Part shown: piece after piece, positions 62,650 through 64,000 of the stretch
Layout of the letters: each line of letters begins with the position of its first letter
Position numbering within the stretch: position 1 is the stretch's first letter
DNA from: Streptomyces sp. B1I3
GTDB lineage: Bacteria; Actinomycetota; Actinomycetes; Streptomycetales; Streptomycetaceae
Length of the DNA stretch: 64,000 nt
Reading direction: 5' to 3'
NCBI RefSeq assembly: GCF_030816615.1
Contig: NZ_JAUSYD010000001.1
Location: 7,214,501 to 7,278,500 of the forward strand
The notes under the pieces: generated by a model
What the model saw: only the letters and a program-made list of their open reading frames with translations
The model's database searches: none
What the model was told of the DNA's origin: nothing
Made by a program: the position numbers and the translations under genes

Positions 62650-63999
62650 TCATTCCAGCCGCACCCGGGTGCCACCGGTTCGCTCCGTCTCCAGCACCCA
62701 CACCTCGTTATCCCCGGGACGGAGTACGGGGCCGGGAACGTACAGGGCAGACTGAGGGCCCGCAGACCAGTACCGCCCGAGGCAGAAGCCGTTGATCCAG
62801 ACGAAGCCCCGTCCCCAGTCGGGGAGTTCCAGCATCGCGTCCCCGGGGCCCGATACGTCGACGCTGCCCCGGTAGAGGCCCGGCTCACCCCCCTCCGGCA
62901 GGCGGGACGGCAGCCCGGCGACCGCCTTCCCGTCGTCGAACGCGTCCAGCCGCAGGCCGCGTGCGCTCACACCGTGCACGTACTGCCGCTCGTGCAGGAT
63001 CCCGCCAGTCAGTCCCTTGGGCTCGCCCAGGCGGGGCCCGTAGTTGACGCGCCCCAGGGACTCCACCCATAGTTCCAACTCGGCAGGGCCGGCGACCGCC
63101 GTGCCGACCGGGGTGTCGACGCCGTCGACGGAGAGCCGGACCAGGTCCCGCACGCCGGGCAGGGACAGCGGCAGTGGCGGCCGCGGCCCGGGAACGCGGA
63201 CCCGGTAGCGCACCAGGCCCCGGTCGACATCGAGCTCCTCGAAAGTCGGCGCCATGCCAAAGACACCCTCCGTTCCGCCGAGCGTGTCCATCACCTCGTC
63301 CAGCGGCGTCCACGCATCGAGCACGGCTGTGGCCGGTGCCGTGAGGATCGGCCAGGCGGCCGGCACCGGAGGCGGAGGGGTGTCAGCGAAGTCGGCCAGC
63401 ACCTCCCGGAAGCGCCGGAACAGCTCCGTGGGCCTGCCCCGTTCATCGACGGGGGCACCGTAGTCGTAGGAGGTCACCGTCGGCTGCAAGGCGCCGTCGT
63501 GCAGGTCGCCCGCGCGGTTGGCGCCCGCCCAGCCGCCGAAGCTCGTCCCGCCGTGTGCCATGTAGATGTTCACCGACGCCCCGCACTCCAGGATCTCGCG
63601 CAGTACCGCCGCCGCGTCCCGGGCTTCGCGCGGCTCGGGCTCACCGGCGCCCCAGTGGGCGAACCAGCCGCACCAGAACTCCATGCACATCAGCGGCCCG
63701 GTGGGCCGGTGCCGGCGCAGCGTGCGGAAAGCCCCGGCTGCGTCCGAGCCGAAGTTCACGGTGGCCAGGACACCGGGCAGCGAACCGCCGGTGAGCATGT
63801 GGTCCTCGGACCCGTCGGAGGTGAACAGTGGCACCGTCACCCCGCCGTCCCGCAGGACCGTGGCCAGCTCTCGCAGGTACTCCTGGTCGGAGCCGTAACT
63901 GCCGTACTCGTTCTCGACCTGCACCATGACCACCGGCCCGCCGTGGTGGACCTGGCGCTCCACGACCTGGGGCAGCAGGCGGCCGAACCAGCGGCGCAC
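62650..63999 (-). CDS. GH35 beta-galactosidase, 3' part (5' end beyond the window)
   Basis: At least 449 residues of a family 35 beta-galactosidase; the N-terminus lies past the right edge. The acid/base Glu is in VVMVQVENEYGSYG near the start of the visible part and the nucleophile Glu in LMCMEFWCGWFAHWG near residue 105. NIYMAHGGTSFGGWAGANRA and SYDYGAPVDERGRPTELF follow, then C-terminal beta-jellyroll domains ending in FVWINGFCLGRYWSAGPQ. No signal can be judged. Removes terminal beta-galactose from oligosaccharides. Confidence 0.92.
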   Translation of the reverse strand: MRRWFGRLLPQVVERQVHHGGPVVMVQVENEYGSYGSDQEYLRELATVLRDGGVTVPLFTSDGSEDHMLTGGSLPGVLATVNFGSDAAGAFRTLRRHRPTGPLMCMEFWCGWFAHWGAGEPEPREARDAAAVLREILECGASVNIYMAHGGTSFGGWAGANRAGDLHDGALQPTVTSYDYGAPVDERGRPTELFRRFREVLADFADTPPPPVPAAWPILTAPATAVLDAWTPLDEVMDTLGGTEGVFGMAPTFEELDVDRGLVRYRVRVPGPRPPLPLSLPGVRDLVRLSVDGVDTPVGTAVAGPAELELWVESLGRVNYGPRLGEPKGLTGGILHERQYVHGVSARGLRLDAFDDGKAVAGLPSRLPEGGEPGLYRGSVDVSGPGDAMLELPDWGRGFVWINGFCLGRYWSAGPQSALYVPGPVLRPGDNEVWVLETERTGGTRVRLE

Positions 64000-64000
64000 C

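Noticed and set aside
1..64000. tRNA or rRNA genes
   Set aside because: No T-loop consensus GGTTCRANNC with a compatible acceptor stem and no rRNA-like sequence was found by eye. GGGTTCGAGA near 58343 lacks the rest of a cloverleaf.

Overview
The window looks like a Streptomyces chromosome (or a close actinobacterial relative). It has very high GC with G/C at third codon positions, GTG/TTG starts, a CebR-type palindrome, a carbohydrate ABC transporter with no ATPase gene of its own, a mycothiol-dependent-enzyme homologue and a DUF6002-like protein. No tRNA, rRNA or CRISPR array was seen.

Region 1 (1-26 kb) is an ordered carbohydrate region. First comes a YtfQRT/YjfF-type sugar importer operon with its LacI regulator and an aldose 1-epimerase (9-7021). 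It converges on a secreted starch-binding alpha-amylase (7073-10099, minus). After a thioesterase, a YdeI-like protein and a secreted subtilase comes a second carbohydrate locus. This encodes a large secreted GH87-type alpha-1,3-glucanase (13581-17870), a solute-binding lipoprotein with two permeases (18281-21716) and a cytoplasmic GH13 glucosidase (21986-23614). I read it as one extracellular-cleavage, import and intracellular-hydrolysis route for alpha-glucan oligosaccharides, probably alpha-1,3-linked. A cupin, a BrkB-like membrane protein, a GNAT gene behind a perfect CebR-type operator, a FecB-fold protein and an ArsR-type regulator follow.

Region 2 (about 27.4-62.6 kb) is accessory and heavily eroded. 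Intact genes alternate with IS remnants and broken genes: IS701- and IS5-type transposase pieces, a 3-hydroxyisobutyrate dehydrogenase-like fragment, a MerR regulator split by another gene, a GNAT remnant, glyoxalase and maleylpyruvate-isomerase fragments, and a LysE stub. Its main contents are a NACHT-like membrane ATPase read through one in-frame TGA (31775-35224), a pentapeptide-repeat membrane protein, a TetR/hydrolase pair with a clear operator, a nucleotidyltransferase and an ECF-like sigma factor module. It also holds the remains of an NRPS cluster (DUF6002-like protein, Asn-oxygenase-like dioxygenase, and an NRPS fused head-on to a truncated GNAT-like gene), a winged-helix/membrane pair with twin palindromes, and a membrane-anchored Mrr-like nuclease module.

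The window ends in a GH35 beta-galactosidase (62650 to the right edge, minus), back in carbohydrate metabolism.
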